From: Alentia gelatinosa
Lineage: Eukaryota; Annelida; Polychaeta; Phyllodocida; Polynoidae
Length of the DNA stretch: 64,000 nt
Assembly: GCA_950022655.1 (NCBI GenBank)
Contig: OX465590.1
Coordinates: forward strand, 38,143,218 to 38,207,217
Direction of reading: 5' to 3'
The notes below the pieces were generated by a model. It saw nothing but the letters and a program-made list of their open reading frames with translations. It was not told the origin of the DNA and searched no databases. Every line of letters starts with the position of its first letter. The first letter of the stretch is position 1. The position numbers were made by a program, and so were the translations under genes. Shown piece after piece: positions 63,661 through 64,000 of this stretch.

Positions 63661-64000
63661 GACTGATTTATGTACAAAGATTTCCTAGAATAGCTACCTT
63701 ACAATGAAAGATCTTTAACTGCGTTAACTCAATTAGTCCTGCACCCTAGCAGTTGTGTCATGAATAAGTCCTGAGCATGATTGTGAAGGGGCTTGCTATA
63801 GACTCCTACGTTTGACTATGAAGTGAGGTATGTATCTAAAACACATCCCATGGTATCTAGGACTTCTTTGGTCACAGTATTCTAACCCTTAATTAATCAT
63901 GAGGAAGTGGGACTGTCATCTTTATATTTTATTCACAACAATATTTTGACTTTATTTCACATTAAGAGTACATGTGAATTCATCTTTACTTCACATGATG
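63661..64000. other. Unassigned DNA
   Basis: No feature is recognised at the window end. Confidence 0.3.

Overview
The window looks like repeat-rich, AT-rich, gene-poor DNA from an animal genome. The mix of Ngaro-type tyrosine-recombinase retrotransposons, L1/Tx1-like and CR1/Jockey-like LINE fragments, pogo-like and PIF/Harbinger-like MITEs, long fold-back elements and short satellites fits a marine invertebrate, possibly a mollusc. The sequence alone does not fix the lineage. I found no host protein-coding gene I could defend. Every coding region that can be named belongs to a transposable element. The strongest hint of host function is a CpG-rich, promoter-like patch near 35.8 kb.

Layout. 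0-5.3 kb: a hammerhead-like RNA motif, PIF/Harbinger-like MITEs, a 'GGGACC' MITE, a long hairpin element and a retroposon with an 18-bp target duplication. 6.7-7.9 kb: the decayed 3' part of an L1/Tx1-like LINE on the minus strand. 8.8-24.4 kb: many MITEs and fold-back elements plus a decayed coding remnant (18.5-19.2 kb). 24.5-26.2 kb: a CR1/Jockey-like LINE fragment inside a MITE. 26.7-31.5 kb: Ngaro-1, apparently intact, with a zinc-ribbon ORF, gag, pol (RT-RNase H) and tyrosine recombinase, all on the minus strand. 31.6-41.4 kb: more fold-back elements and MITEs. 41.7-44.8 kb: a 5'-truncated LINE with endonuclease and RT, broken by one frameshift and one stop. 44.8-49.9 kb: MITEs and a ~340-bp satellite. 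51.3-55.8 kb: Ngaro-2, with damage in gag and recombinase. 56-57.9 kb: a LINE holding two nested retroposons. 58.6-63 kb: MITEs, a pogo-like element with a nested element, and a MITE whose interior repeats the words of its own ends. 63.3-63.65 kb: a tandemly duplicated RT fragment.

Three signals go beyond ordinary TE annotation. (1) Both Ngaro elements keep the full A1-ORFs-B1-A2-B2 split-repeat layout, lie in (TA)n tracts, and have gag and pol in one frame separated by a single stop codon. (2) A ~85-bp module is shared by two MITE families with different ends. (3) In several hairpin families the two arms differ between copies but stay paired within each copy, which points to arm-to-arm copying or selection on structure. 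The non-autonomous elements must rely on transposases or LINE proteins encoded elsewhere; no intact DNA-transposon gene was found here. All alignments were made by eye.
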